Shown here: positions 35,763-44,759 of the stretch, piece by piece
How positions within the stretch are numbered: the stretch's first letter is position 1
Layout: every line of letters starts with the position of its first letter
From: an uncultured Blautia sp.
GTDB lineage: Bacteria > Bacillota > Clostridia > Lachnospirales > Lachnospiraceae
NCBI GenBank assembly: GCA_900539525.1
Contig: UQCM01000002.1
Coordinates: 14,345-78,344 of the forward strand
DNA length: 64,000 nucleotides
Direction: 5' to 3'
Position numbers and translations under genes: made by a program
The notes under the pieces: model-generated
Database searches by the model: none
What the model was told of the DNA's origin: nothing
Seen by the model: the letters and a program-made list of their open reading frames with translations, nothing else

Positions 35763-35868
35763 CATTTTTCGAAGAAAAATGAGCGGATTTCGAATGTTTT
35801 TCGGATTTTGGGAGCGCGGGAGCGAGGAAAAATCCGAAGGCATCAAGGGGTCAAATACTTTTGACCCC
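35763..35868. repeat. Cluster of three further palindromes
   Basis: Directly after copy A are three more hairpins: 35763-35781 (CATTTTTC/GAAAAATG), 35801-35837 (GGATTTT...AAAAATCC with an AGCG-rich loop, related to the element at 41683) and 35847-35868 (GGGGTCAAA/TTTGACCCC, loop TACT). With copy A they fill most of the 417-base gap; the remainder (35870-36043) holds no other gene that I can see. Confidence 0.8.
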
Positions 35869-36043
35869 AACATCATTATAATGAGGTTCTAAACAGTTCC
35901 ATTATAATATAGATCAATGCATTTAAACAACTGAAATATGATGCATACTACCTAATCCTGCACTGCTGCCCTCACACAAAACTCAAATTGGCTGTTGTGC
36001 AAAATGTAACCCTGTGTTTCATACTGTAAAACTGGAGGCTTCC

Positions 36044-37603
36044 ATGAAAAAAAATTATATAGCAACTGCATCTCTTCTCCTTTTTCTCCTTTTCGTTGCA
36101 GGACTGCTCTATGTAGGCAACAGGACATCCCCGGTATCCTCTGTACCGTCGGATTCTTTCACCTACCTGGCATCAATTGACTCTGAACTATCCGCTCTCT
36201 GCGACGGCGATTTAAACCAGACCGCCTTTTTTCACGAGCTGGAAAAACGGACAGGCATCCATGTCAATTGGGTTTCATCACTTGACAAGATACAGTCTCT
36301 TTATCAGTTTAACCAGAGCAACAGCCGTTCACCTGATCTCATGGATCAAAACAGCATTAGTACATTAGGCCCCGGATCTCTGGATGAGCATATTGACAAC
36401 GGTATGATCCTGGATCTGACAGAACTTCTTCCTGAATATGCGCCAAATTATAACCGCCTGATCCAGACAGAGGCATTTTACGACATCGCTCATACACCTT
36501 CCGGGCGTATCGGTGCTATTTACGCACTCAAGCAGGAAACACAGAAGCCCTATGCAGGACTTCAGATACGAAAAGACTGGCTGGATGAGCTGAATCTGTC
36601 CGTTCCGGTTACTTATGAGGACTGGGAGGCAGTACTGACTGCCTTTAAAGAGAAAAAGGGAGCTTCTGCTCCCCTCTCTCTGTCATCTGCCGGCTTTTTC
36701 TTTGGTAACAGTTTTAATGCCGGGTTCGATGTTTCCTCCGGTTTTTTCCATATTGGCAACAGGGTATTTTATGGACCTGCCGAAAACGGCTGGAAAGAGT
36801 ATCTCACGCTCATGCATCGCTGGTATGAAAAAGGCCTGATTCATCCGGACTTTATGACAGGCTCCTACTTCTACGGAGATCCCGGCATGATACAGACCGG
36901 AGCCACCGGTGCCTGGTACGGACTTTACACCCTTCCTTCAACACTTTCCTTTTCCAGTGAAAATTCCGATGCCGAGGTGATTGCTGTGAAACCTCCACGC
37001 CGCCATAAAAAGGATAAGCTCCACCTCCGGATGGCGGACAACATATCGGACAACTATGCTGTCATTCCATCAGATTGCAAACAACCCGAACTGGTTCTGC
37101 GCTGGATTGACTATTTCTTCTCTGAAGAAGGTGCCCTCTTCGCCAACTATGGCACGGAAGGTGACTCCTATACCCTGAATCAGGATGGTAACCCGCAATT
37201 TACTGATCTCATCCTTAACAATCCTGGTGGGTTAAACTTTACACAAGCCCTGAAATACTACACTCTTCCACCAAGCTTTGCCTCCGCATATTTTGACTGG
37301 AAAAGAGAATGGCAGGCTATTCCCGAAAAAGATATCGCCATGTGCGATGTATGGAGTGACCCGGATACTGATTATCTATTTCCTGAAAATATGGAATTTA
37401 CAGCTGAAGAACAGGCACGACTAAGCAAGCTGGAAAGCCAGCTGTCCACCTGCCGCTCGGACTATGCCGTCGAATTGATCTGTGGTATCACATCTTTTGA
37501 TAACTATGACCACTATCTGGAGGAATTAAAAGAAAATGGATTAGAAGAGGCACTGCACATTTATCAATGTGCCTATGACCGCTTTCTTTCTCTCAATAAA
37601 TAA
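36044..37603 (+). CDS. Extracellular solute-binding protein (LplA/family 1-like), membrane-anchored, orphan
   Basis: A 519-residue protein with an N-terminal hydrophobic segment (about 7-26) and the body of a sugar-binding protein: 'ELEKRTGIHVNW', 'SPDLMDQNSISTLG...GMILDLTELLPEYAPNY', 'YAGLQIRKDWLDELNLSVPVTYEDWEAVLTAFKEK' and a C-terminal helical part. No lipobox cysteine follows the hydrophobic segment, so it is probably held by an uncleaved anchor rather than a lipid, which is unusual. No ABC permease genes are nearby. Its divergent partner is the membrane AraC regulator, so it may serve as a co-sensor. The ATG at 36044 follows a GGAGG site. Confidence 0.85.
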   Translation: MKKNYIATASLLLFLLFVAGLLYVGNRTSPVSSVPSDSFTYLASIDSELSALCDGDLNQTAFFHELEKRTGIHVNWVSSLDKIQSLYQFNQSNSRSPDLMDQNSISTLGPGSLDEHIDNGMILDLTELLPEYAPNYNRLIQTEAFYDIAHTPSGRIGAIYALKQETQKPYAGLQIRKDWLDELNLSVPVTYEDWEAVLTAFKEKKGASAPLSLSSAGFFFGNSFNAGFDVSSGFFHIGNRVFYGPAENGWKEYLTLMHRWYEKGLIHPDFMTGSYFYGDPGMIQTGATGAWYGLYTLPSTLSFSSENSDAEVIAVKPPRRHKKDKLHLRMADNISDNYAVIPSDCKQPELVLRWIDYFFSEEGALFANYGTEGDSYTLNQDGNPQFTDLILNNPGGLNFTQALKYYTLPPSFASAYFDWKREWQAIPEKDIAMCDVWSDPDTDYLFPENMEFTAEEQARLSKLESQLSTCRSDYAVELICGITSFDNYDHYLEELKENGLEEALHIYQCAYDRFLSLNK

Positions 37604-37611
37604 AGTCATCT

Positions 37612-37655
37612 TCCAGACACGCGAGTGCGCATCCCCCGAAAGGTTTTGTGATACA
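37612..37655. repeat. Dispersed ~43-bp repeat, copy 1
   Basis: The stretch beginning TCTTCCAGACAC and ending near AAAGGTTTTG recurs with a few changes at 58502-58545. Both copies lie just downstream of a plus-strand gene. Confidence 0.55.
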
Positions 37656-37726
37656 GGAAATTCCCCACAATAAATATTTATGAGTTACCCGACAAATGAG
37701 CCTTAACAGTTACCAAAAAACAGGAC

Positions 37727-37770
37727 CGTATATCATACGATAACGTTGATATATGGTCCTGCTCTTTCTG
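37727..37770. terminator. Bidirectional terminator-like hairpin between the solute-binding-protein gene and murA
   Basis: CAGGACCGTATATCA and TGATATATGGTCCTG form a 15-bp stem with one mismatch and an 11-base loop, with A-rich sequence before and a CTCTTTCT tract after. It lies between two convergent genes. Confidence 0.7.
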
Positions 37771-37802
37771 TTCTCTAACGTTCACCTGGCATCCTGCAGC
37801 CC

Positions 37803-39095
37803 TTATACTACTCTCAGCTTAAATTTCTGGATCTCCTTCTCACTGGACACCCGCTCGATCTCAGCCCCAAGGCTGCGCAGCTTCTCCTCGAAGTCCTCAT
37901 AGCCTCTCTGGATATACACGATATCATCCACGATCGTGATCCCTTCTGCCGCCAGTCCTGCAATGACAAGGGCGGCTCCTGCGCGGAGATCCGGTGCACT
38001 CACACGCGCACCTGTGAGCTTTTCCACACCGGAAATGATGGCCGTATTCCCCTCCACCTTTACCGATGCACCCATTCTGGCAAGCTCATCAATATATTTA
38101 AAACGATTTTCAAAAATACTCTCGGTCACGATACTGGTTCCCCTGGCCAGTGCCAGAGCCACACCGATCTGTGGCTGCATGTCTGTCGGATATCCCGGAT
38201 AGGGAAGCGTCTTCACATTCGTGTTCGTCAGACGCTTTGATGCCACGACACGGACTGCATCATCAAACTCCTCCACCTCACATCCGATCTCCACCAGCTT
38301 CGCCGTGGTGGCCTCCAGATGCTTGGGAATCACATTCTTTACCATAACATCACCCTTGGTAGCCGCTGCCGCGAACATAAAGGTTCCGGCCTCGATCTGA
38401 TCCGGGATGATCGAATACTCTGTCCTGTGCAGCTTCTCCACACCGCGGATGCGGATGACATCTGTTCCCGCTCCCTTGATGTTTGCGCCCATACAGTTCA
38501 GGAAGTTCGCCACATCGACCACATGGGGCTCTCTGGCCGCATTCTCAATAGTCGTGCGTCCCTCGGCCATGGATGCCGCCATCATAATATTGATGGTCGC
38601 TCCCACAGAAACCGTATCCAGGAAGATATGGCTGCCCCTGAGCTTCTCAGCCTCTGCCACGATCGCACCATGACGGATACTGACACTTGCTCCCAGTGCT
38701 TTAAAGCCTTTCAGATGCAGGTCGATGGGTCTGCTCCCGATGTTGCATCCTCCCGGAAGCGGAACCTCTGCCCTCTTATACTTTCCGAGCAGAGCACCTA
38801 ACAGATAGTAAGAAGCTCTGATCTTCTTGATATATTCATAATCTACACTTAAGTCTCCAATCATGGAGCCATTAATCGCTACTTTATTTTTATCGATTCT
38901 GTCCACTTTCGCGCCGATTCCGCTGATCGCTTCCAACAAAACATTAATATCCTGGACATTCGGCAGGTTTTCAAGCACGACCGTCTCATCTGTCATGATC
39001 GCTGCTGCCAGAATCCCCAGTGCTGCGTTCTTCGCACCGCCAATCTCAACTTCACCGACTAATGGATTTCCACCCTTAATAATATATTGATCCAT
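37803..39095 (-). CDS. murA: UDP-N-acetylglucosamine 1-carboxyvinyltransferase
   Basis: A 430-residue MurA, which transfers enolpyruvate from PEP to UDP-GlcNAc in the first committed step of peptidoglycan synthesis. It starts 'IKGGNPLVGEVEIGGAKNAAL' (K22/N23 active-site pair) and has the catalytic cysteine in 'PLPGGCNIGSRPIDLH' (C117), so it is expected to be fosfomycin-sensitive. The two repeated EPT domains are complete. It has its own promoter, separate from the shikimate kinase gene upstream. Confidence 0.97.
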   Translation of the reverse strand: MDQYIIKGGNPLVGEVEIGGAKNAALGILAAAIMTDETVVLENLPNVQDINVLLEAISGIGAKVDRIDKNKVAINGSMIGDLSVDYEYIKKIRASYYLLGALLGKYKRAEVPLPGGCNIGSRPIDLHLKGFKALGASVSIRHGAIVAEAEKLRGSHIFLDTVSVGATINIMMAASMAEGRTTIENAAREPHVVDVANFLNCMGANIKGAGTDVIRIRGVEKLHRTEYSIIPDQIEAGTFMFAAAATKGDVMVKNVIPKHLEATTAKLVEIGCEVEEFDDAVRVVASKRLTNTNVKTLPYPGYPTDMQPQIGVALALARGTSIVTESIFENRFKYIDELARMGASVKVEGNTAIISGVEKLTGARVSAPDLRAGAALVIAGLAAEGITIVDDIVYIQRGYEDFEEKLRSLGAEIERVSSEKEIQKFKLRVV

Positions 39096-39180
39096 AGGAC
39101 ACCTCTATACTCTTACTTGCCACGGTTCCGTTCCACCGAAACAGAGACTTCCAATGATTCCCCTAAAGCATTTCCTCAAT

Positions 39181-39208
39181 ATTATATCACAATCTTTACT
39201 TTTGTAAA
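39181..39208 (-). promoter_or_regulatory. Sigma-A promoter of murA
   Basis: On the minus strand TTTACA (39208-39203) and TATAAT (39186-39181) are 16 bases apart, about 85 bases upstream of the murA start. Confidence 0.75.
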
Positions 39209-39291
39209 TAAAAATTAAGATTTAAGTAATTTTTCCCATAGATTCCCAGAAAAAATTTCGTATTTCTGCGGTATGCTGTACATTATAACCA

Positions 39292-39345
39292 ACATTTCGG
39301 GTAACTTTTCAAAGCCCGTTCGCAAAACCGCCTCTCCCGGCTTTC
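39292..39345. repeat. Half-copy of the GRTAACT...TTCGCAAAA element overlapping the aroK 3' end
   Basis: The sequence GGTAACTTTTCAAAGCCCGT followed by TCGCAAAACCGCCTCTCCCGG matches the left half of the element at 63183 and the half-copy at 29398. The aroK reading frame enters it and stops inside. Confidence 0.6.
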
Positions 39346-39845
39346 CCCCGGAGGGTTATCTGCATTACGATCTGTTCCATCGTCTGTTCGACATCCAGCC
39401 CCGATTCATCTACTGTGATATCCGCATATTTCTCATACAGCGGAACTCTTTCCTCGTACAGATTCTGCAGGGTCTGCCCTTCTCCCAGAACAACACCCCG
39501 GCATTTCAGATTTCCCAGCCGCTTCCTGAGCTCCTCATAGGGAAGTTTGAGATAAACGACCGTACCGATCTTCTTCAGATGCTCCATCGCCTCGCGCCCG
39601 TACACCGCGCTTCCTCCCGTGGCGATCACACAGCGTTCTACGATAATCCGGCTGTTTACACGGTTCTCGATCTCCAGAAACCCTTCATTTCCGATTTCCT
39701 CCATGATTTCAAACAGGCGCTTTCCCTCCTGCGCCTGGATCACCAGATCGGAATCCATAAATCCATATCCCAGTACCTTCGCCAGCACCACACCCACGGT
39801 GCTTTTCCCTGATCCCGGCATTCCGATCAGAATCACATTATCCAT
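39309..39845 (-). CDS. aroK: Shikimate kinase
   Basis: A 178-residue kinase that phosphorylates shikimate in aromatic amino acid synthesis. The P-loop is 'ILIGMPGSGKSTVG', followed by 'FMDSDLVIQ' (shikimate-binding Asp), 'ENRVNSRIIVERCVIATGGSAVYG' and the lid region 'CRGVVLGEGQTL'. The last 13 residues (RGKAGRGGFANGL) come from a small dispersed repeat that overlaps the 3' end, so the native tail is probably shorter by that much. I take the ATG at 39845, close to an AGGTGG; the upstream ATG at 39863 is possible. Confidence 0.9.
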   Translation of the reverse strand: MDNVILIGMPGSGKSTVGVVLAKVLGYGFMDSDLVIQAQEGKRLFEIMEEIGNEGFLEIENRVNSRIIVERCVIATGGSAVYGREAMEHLKKIGTVVYLKLPYEELRKRLGNLKCRGVVLGEGQTLQNLYEERVPLYEKYADITVDESGLDVEQTMEQIVMQITLRGKAGRGGFANGL

Positions 39846-39972
39846 ATGCCACCTGCTTTCCATCTATCCGTAACCTTTTTCCTCTTATCTGGAATCAATA
39901 GTACCACATAAATACATTTCTTTCAATAGCGGGGCATAGGATGAAAAAAGACAATTCTGATACAGGTGATAC

Positions 39973-41739
39973 ATGTTGAAAGACAAACGCTCCCTTCTGC
40001 TTAGGCTGCTTTTGATCCCTGCAGCTCTGCTTCTGATTCTGTCCGTGCGGTTTTACTCGGATAATAAAGAGTTCACCGATTTCACCCGGCAGATGTTCCG
40101 CCAGGAAATCACCGGAAACACGCTGAACCTTCACTACACCCTTTCCAACCCGAAGGCCTACGGGATCAGCAGCTATCCCGTCACACTGGGAAGCGCCGAG
40201 CCCTATGCCCATCAGCAGGGATTGGCCACACTGGAGAATTACCGCAGAACACTGGAGCAGATATCCTACAAAAATCTCACAGACGACAATAAGCTGACCT
40301 TTGACATCCTAAGATCCTATCTGGATGTACAGGAACAGGGAAAGGATTTCACCCTTTATGCCGAGCCTCTGGGCGCCACCATCGGCACACAGGCACAGCT
40401 TCCCGTACTGCTGGCAGAATACACCTTTCGCAATCCCCGGGATGTGGAAGAGTACCTGACTTTAATCTCCCAGATGGATACCTATTATGCTTCCATCCTG
40501 AACTTTGAAAAGGCAAAATCCGACGCCGGTCTTTTCATGAGCGATCGGTCCGCTGATCATATTATCTCTCAATGCCGCTCTTTTATCGATGGAGAGGAAA
40601 ATTTTCTGCTGCCAATTTTTGAAGAAAAAATCGACCGTCTTGACGGACTTTCGGAAACGGAAAAGCTCAGCCTGAAGGATCAGCATGAGGCACTGGTAAA
40701 AAACCACGTGATTCCCGCCTACGAGCTTCTGATCAACGGACTGACCGCCCTGAAGGGAACAGGAAAGAACCCCGGGGGACTGGCAAGCTTCGAGCGTGGA
40801 AAGGAATATTATGAATATCTGATCCGGGACAGCACCGGCTGCTACGCTTCTGTTTCTGAAATAGAAGCCCGCATCCGAAAGCAGCTGATGGCAGATTTTA
40901 AGGAGCTCAAGACGCTGATCGCCGGACACCCGGAGCTTTTAAGCCAGCAGACCTCCTCCTCCGGTGACATGCCTGATCCGGGTGCTATTCTGAAGGATCT
41001 CCAGGAAAAGATGGCCGCAGACTTTCCGGCTCCGCCCTCCGTATCCTGTGATATAAAATATGTCCACAAGTCACTGGAGAAGTTTTTAAGCCCCGCCTTC
41101 TACCTGACTCCTCCTATGGATAACCTCGTTTCAAATGTGATCTACATTAACAATCTTTCCGGATATACGCCTATGGAGCTCTATACGACTCTTGCACATG
41201 AAGGATATCCGGGACATCTGTACCAGACAGTCTGCTGTGGCAGTACTCCTTCCAATGAGGTGCGCAGTATTTTGAATTTTGGAGGATATGTAGAAGGATG
41301 GGCCACCTATGTGGAAATGTATTCCTGCTCCCTCGCAGACGTAGATGAACCTGTTGCCGATCTTTACCGTCTGAACCGTTCCATTCTTCTCGGCATTTCC
41401 AGTGCGCTTGATATTGCCATTCACTATCACGGCTATACCAGGGAGCAGACTGCCGCTTATCTGTCGAGAATCGGATTTACGAATGAAGGCGCTGCCGATT
41501 CCCTCTATGACACCATCATCGAGGCACCTGCAAATTATCTGAAATATTATGTGGGATGTCTGTGTTTTATGGATCTGAGAGACGCGGTAAAAAAAGACCG
41601 CGGAGAAGATTTTAACTTAAAAGAATTTCACAAAGAGGTACTGGAAATCGGTCCCGCCCCCTTCTCTGTATTAAAAAAATATATGATGCCAGGGGATTTT
41701 GGGAGCGCGAAAGCGCGGAAAAATCCGAAGGCATCATGA
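39973..41739 (+). CDS. DUF885-family metallopeptidase-like protein, membrane-anchored
   Basis: A 588-residue DUF885 protein with an N-terminal membrane anchor (about 9-26). The C-terminal half has the HExxxGH-type zinc motif 'TTLAHEGYPGHLYQ' and 'GGYVEGWATYVEMYS', which supply zinc ligands and the catalytic Glu in this family, plus 'YHGYTREQTAAYLSRIGFTNEGAADSLYDTI' and 'APANYLKYYVGC'. Members are probable extracellular carboxypeptidases of unclear substrate. The family normally ends near 'GPAPFSVLKKYM'; here 17 further residues (PGDFGSAKARKNPKAS) come from a 55-bp palindromic element that the frame runs into. An AGGTGAT site precedes the ATG. Confidence 0.88.
   Translation: MLKDKRSLLLRLLLIPAALLLILSVRFYSDNKEFTDFTRQMFRQEITGNTLNLHYTLSNPKAYGISSYPVTLGSAEPYAHQQGLATLENYRRTLEQISYKNLTDDNKLTFDILRSYLDVQEQGKDFTLYAEPLGATIGTQAQLPVLLAEYTFRNPRDVEEYLTLISQMDTYYASILNFEKAKSDAGLFMSDRSADHIISQCRSFIDGEENFLLPIFEEKIDRLDGLSETEKLSLKDQHEALVKNHVIPAYELLINGLTALKGTGKNPGGLASFERGKEYYEYLIRDSTGCYASVSEIEARIRKQLMADFKELKTLIAGHPELLSQQTSSSGDMPDPGAILKDLQEKMAADFPAPPSVSCDIKYVHKSLEKFLSPAFYLTPPMDNLVSNVIYINNLSGYTPMELYTTLAHEGYPGHLYQTVCCGSTPSNEVRSILNFGGYVEGWATYVEMYSCSLADVDEPVADLYRLNRSILLGISSALDIAIHYHGYTREQTAAYLSRIGFTNEGAADSLYDTIIEAPANYLKYYVGCLCFMDLRDAVKKDRGEDFNLKEFHKEVLEIGPAPFSVLKKYMMPGDFGSAKARKNPKAS
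41683..41737. repeat. 55-bp palindromic element inside the DUF885 gene 3' end
   Basis: Perfect ends ATGATGCC/GGCATCAT enclose GGGGATTTT...AAAAATCC and GCGCG/CGCGC arms. The central part matches the palindrome at 35801-35837. The stop codon of the gene lies at its right end. Confidence 0.85.
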
Positions 41740-41751
41740 CCCTGGCTCATC

Positions 41752-42195
41752 CTATTTCACCTGGTAATCCCGGAAGAATTTTCTCAGGTTCGTCAGCACG
41801 TGTACCAGCACCTTTGTCTCCTGTTCGGAGAGATCCTGAAGCGTTGCCTCTATCATCTCATGATGAAATTTTTCATGATGAGAATAGGCCCGCTGTCCCT
41901 TAGAAGTCAGCGAGATGAGGACCACCCGTCGGTCCTCATCGCTGCGTACACGGCTTACATATCCCTTTTTCACCAGGTTATTGATTGCTGTTGTCAGGGT
42001 TCCGACGGTGACAGAGAGACGTTTTGCCACCGTAGACATGCTTTTGGGCTCCCCGATTCCGATCGCCTCGATAATATGCATGTCATTATTGGAAATATCC
42101 TTAAATTCCTCTGTTATGATGGCCTTCTCCTCAATGGACATGATGTCATTGAACAGACTTGTCAATACCACATGAAATGTCTCATAACTGTTCAC
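41752..42195 (-). CDS. MarR-family transcriptional regulator
   Basis: A 147-residue winged-helix regulator. The DNA-binding part is 'MHIIEAIGIGEPKSMSTVAKRLSVTVGTLTTAINNLVKKGYVSRVRSDEDRRVVLISLTSKGQRAYSHHEKFH', including the D-x-R wing typical of MarR proteins. In Firmicutes, MarR proteins of this type include FabT-like lipid regulators; the neighbours here do not support one target, though the flavodiiron gene lies 24 bases upstream in the same direction. The start is GTG at 42195 after an AGGGGG site. Confidence 0.9.
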   Translation of the reverse strand: MNSYETFHVVLTSLFNDIMSIEEKAIITEEFKDISNNDMHIIEAIGIGEPKSMSTVAKRLSVTVGTLTTAINNLVKKGYVSRVRSDEDRRVVLISLTSKGQRAYSHHEKFHHEMIEATLQDLSEQETKVLVHVLTNLRKFFRDYQVK

Positions 42196-42218
42196 TGCCG
42201 GTCCCCCTCATTTGCATT

Positions 42219-44756
42219 CTACTGTTTTTCTTTCATAACCTCCTGAAAGGAAGCCTTTCTGTTCACTGCCTCTGTCAGTTCACCCATCCGTGACACATCA
42301 CCGATCAGGATCACACCGCAGAGTCTGTTGTTCAGGAAGTAGTATTTCTGATACTGATTCCTTCCCATATCCTTAAATTCCACTGTCCTGTAGATCAGGT
42401 TCGGGTTCTTTCCCGCGTCTCCGATCGCATAAATGGCTGTATTCATTCCATGGAAGGTGAGCGCTGCCGCTTCAGGTGTGTAGGTAAGCTCCTCGCCTGC
42501 CGCATTTGCTCCCGCGATCCTTCCCTGCTCTGATGCCTCCGGCCAGATCGCATAATTCATGTTCTGATACTGTGCACAGTCACCACATGCATAGATACCG
42601 CTGATATTGGTCCTCATGTTTGCATCTGCCACTACTGCACGGTCAGTCGTAATCCCTGCAGCTGCAGCAATCGCTGTGTTTGCGCGCACACCGCAGGAAA
42701 TGATGACCAGATCTGCCGGGATCACAGTTCCGTCACCCAGCTTCACACCGGATACATGCTCATCTCCCTCAATCGAAGAAATCTGAACCCCCGTGAAAAT
42801 ATTGATGCCGCATTTTTTACCAATGGACAGCAGCATCTGTCCGGCTGCGTCATCCAGCTGACGTCCCATGAGCTGAGGTGCCAGCTCCAGCACCGTCACA
42901 TTGCATTTTGCCTTCTTCAGCTCCCAGGCAGCCTCAAGGCCAAGGACACCTCCTCCGATCACAACTGCATTCTTTGCAGTCTTCAGAAGCTCTGCCACCT
43001 TTCCGGTATCCTCCAGACGACGGATCGCCACTGTCTCGGGCTTATCAGCCCCCGGGATCGGCGGTACGAAGCACTCTGCGCCCAGCGCATAGATCAGTTT
43101 CGTGTATTTCATCCTGGTTCCGTCAGAAAGCTCTACCTCCTGCTCATCCGTATGGATCGCTGTCACACTTCTGTCCAGGATCTGATAGATACTGTTCTCC
43201 TGATACCATGCTTCCGGCTGGATCGCGATCTGGTCTGCTGTCAGCTCTGCCATGATGGACTTCGTCAGCATCGGACGGTTGTAGGCACTGTATGGCTCAT
43301 TGGAGATCATAACGACAGAACCTGTCTTATCCCTCTCCCGTATCGCCTTTGCCGCATTGAAGCCTGCCGTGCCGTTTCCGAGGATGACATAGAAATCCTT
43401 CGTATCCCTGCGGTATCCTGTCTCTTCCTCTTCCACCGGCACGAAGTTTTCTTTTCCGACTCCGCAGACCGGACAGATCTCCATGGAGGAATCAAAGATT
43501 TCTCCGCACACCAGACACTTCACCAGCCTGGACTTTCCGGATTTTCTGACATTTTCCTTGTTCTGCAGAACACATCCGAAATTATAGCCGAAATCAAACG
43601 CATCGGTCAGGTCATTTTCGGACGGCTTGAACCGTACACGGAATCCGTCATCTGTGACCTTCATGCGCAGCTGTTTCAGTCTCTCGATGATATGAGGTAC
43701 TCCCTCACCGCTCCATCCATAGCTTCCGAATGCGCTGGCATACTTTCCGCCATGGGTTCCCGGGAACATGGAGATCGTCAGATCCCAGATCGGCTTTAAT
43801 GCCTCTCCTAGAATGGTAGGTGTCCCCAGAAGAATACCATCCGCAAATCCGAGCTCCTCCAGTACCTTCGCCTGATCGGCTGTCACCATATCATAAAGGC
43901 GCACATCCACATCACCGCTGGCTTCCACACCCGCTGCGATCTTCTGTGCCAGTTCAGCCGTATATCCGTAGGAGCTGACGTAAGGAATCACGACTGTCTT
44001 CCCGGAGTTCGGGTTTACCACCGTACACCACTCCTCATAGACATTCATGATATCGTCGATCCTGTCATCCAGCACCGGACCGTGACCTGTGCAGATCATA
44101 GTGATATCCATCTTGCGCACTCTGTCCAGAGCCTTCTTCATATATGGCTTGAACGGTCCGATGATGCAGTCGAAATAGTATTTTGTTGCCCTCATATAGT
44201 CGTCCCACTCGGTTACTTTGCTTACCAGAACATCCTGGAACCCGTAATGGGAGCCAAAGGAATCGCAGGTTACCAGAATCTGCTCCTCCTCAATATAAGT
44301 ATACATCGTATCCGGCCAGTGCAGATTTGGCACAAACAGGAACCGCAGCGTCCGGTTACCAATCTCCATCCGCTGATTGTCGCGCACCACGATACTCGTA
44401 AAGTCCCTGTTCACGATCTCCTTTAAGAACCCGCTGGCCGCCCCTGTGGAAATGATCTTCAGATGCGGGCAGAGATCCAGCAGCCGTTCCACACTTCCCG
44501 CATGATCCGGCTCCGTGTGGCTTACCACCAGGTAATCGATATCTGCCACATTCGTGATTTCCTCCAGTTTTTCCAGATATTCATCGAAAAACTTTGCCTT
44601 CGCCGTCTCAAAGAGGATTGTTTTATCCCCTGCCTTTAAAACGTAGGAATTATACGTGGTTCCAAACTCTGTATACATAATGATATCAAATACACGGAGT
44701 GTGTCATCCACGATTCCCGTCCAGTAAAAACCATCTCTTAATTTTAAGCTTTTCAT
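42219..44756 (-). CDS. Fused flavodiiron protein - rubredoxin - NADH:rubredoxin oxidoreductase
   Basis: An 845-residue enzyme that reduces O2 to water or NO to N2O. The lactamase-like diiron domain has ligands H80-x-E82-x-D84, H146, D165 and H225; the flavodoxin domain (about 252-395, VIPYVSSYGYTAELA) binds FMN; a rubredoxin module follows with C414/C417 and C428/C431; the rest (about 450-845) is an FAD/NADH oxidoreductase with 'VILGNGTAGFNAAKA', 'VVIGGGVLGLEAAWEL' and 'GIYACGDCAQY'. All electron-transfer partners are therefore on one chain (class F type). It is transcribed after the rubredoxin and hemerythrin genes from a promoter with a Crp/Fnr-type site. A GAGGA site precedes the ATG. Confidence 0.95.
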   Translation of the reverse strand: MKSLKLRDGFYWTGIVDDTLRVFDIIMYTEFGTTYNSYVLKAGDKTILFETAKAKFFDEYLEKLEEITNVADIDYLVVSHTEPDHAGSVERLLDLCPHLKIISTGAASGFLKEIVNRDFTSIVVRDNQRMEIGNRTLRFLFVPNLHWPDTMYTYIEEEQILVTCDSFGSHYGFQDVLVSKVTEWDDYMRATKYYFDCIIGPFKPYMKKALDRVRKMDITMICTGHGPVLDDRIDDIMNVYEEWCTVVNPNSGKTVVIPYVSSYGYTAELAQKIAAGVEASGDVDVRLYDMVTADQAKVLEELGFADGILLGTPTILGEALKPIWDLTISMFPGTHGGKYASAFGSYGWSGEGVPHIIERLKQLRMKVTDDGFRVRFKPSENDLTDAFDFGYNFGCVLQNKENVRKSGKSRLVKCLVCGEIFDSSMEICPVCGVGKENFVPVEEEETGYRRDTKDFYVILGNGTAGFNAAKAIRERDKTGSVVMISNEPYSAYNRPMLTKSIMAELTADQIAIQPEAWYQENSIYQILDRSVTAIHTDEQEVELSDGTRMKYTKLIYALGAECFVPPIPGADKPETVAIRRLEDTGKVAELLKTAKNAVVIGGGVLGLEAAWELKKAKCNVTVLELAPQLMGRQLDDAAGQMLLSIGKKCGINIFTGVQISSIEGDEHVSGVKLGDGTVIPADLVIISCGVRANTAIAAAAGITTDRAVVADANMRTNISGIYACGDCAQYQNMNYAIWPEASEQGRIAGANAAGEELTYTPEAAALTFHGMNTAIYAIGDAGKNPNLIYRTVEFKDMGRNQYQKYYFLNNRLCGVILIGDVSRMGELTEAVNRKASFQEVMKEKQ

Positions 44757-44759
44757 TTA

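Noticed and set aside
35695..35892. Plus-strand 65-codon ORF
   Set aside because: It lies wholly within the palindrome cluster and has no ribosome site.
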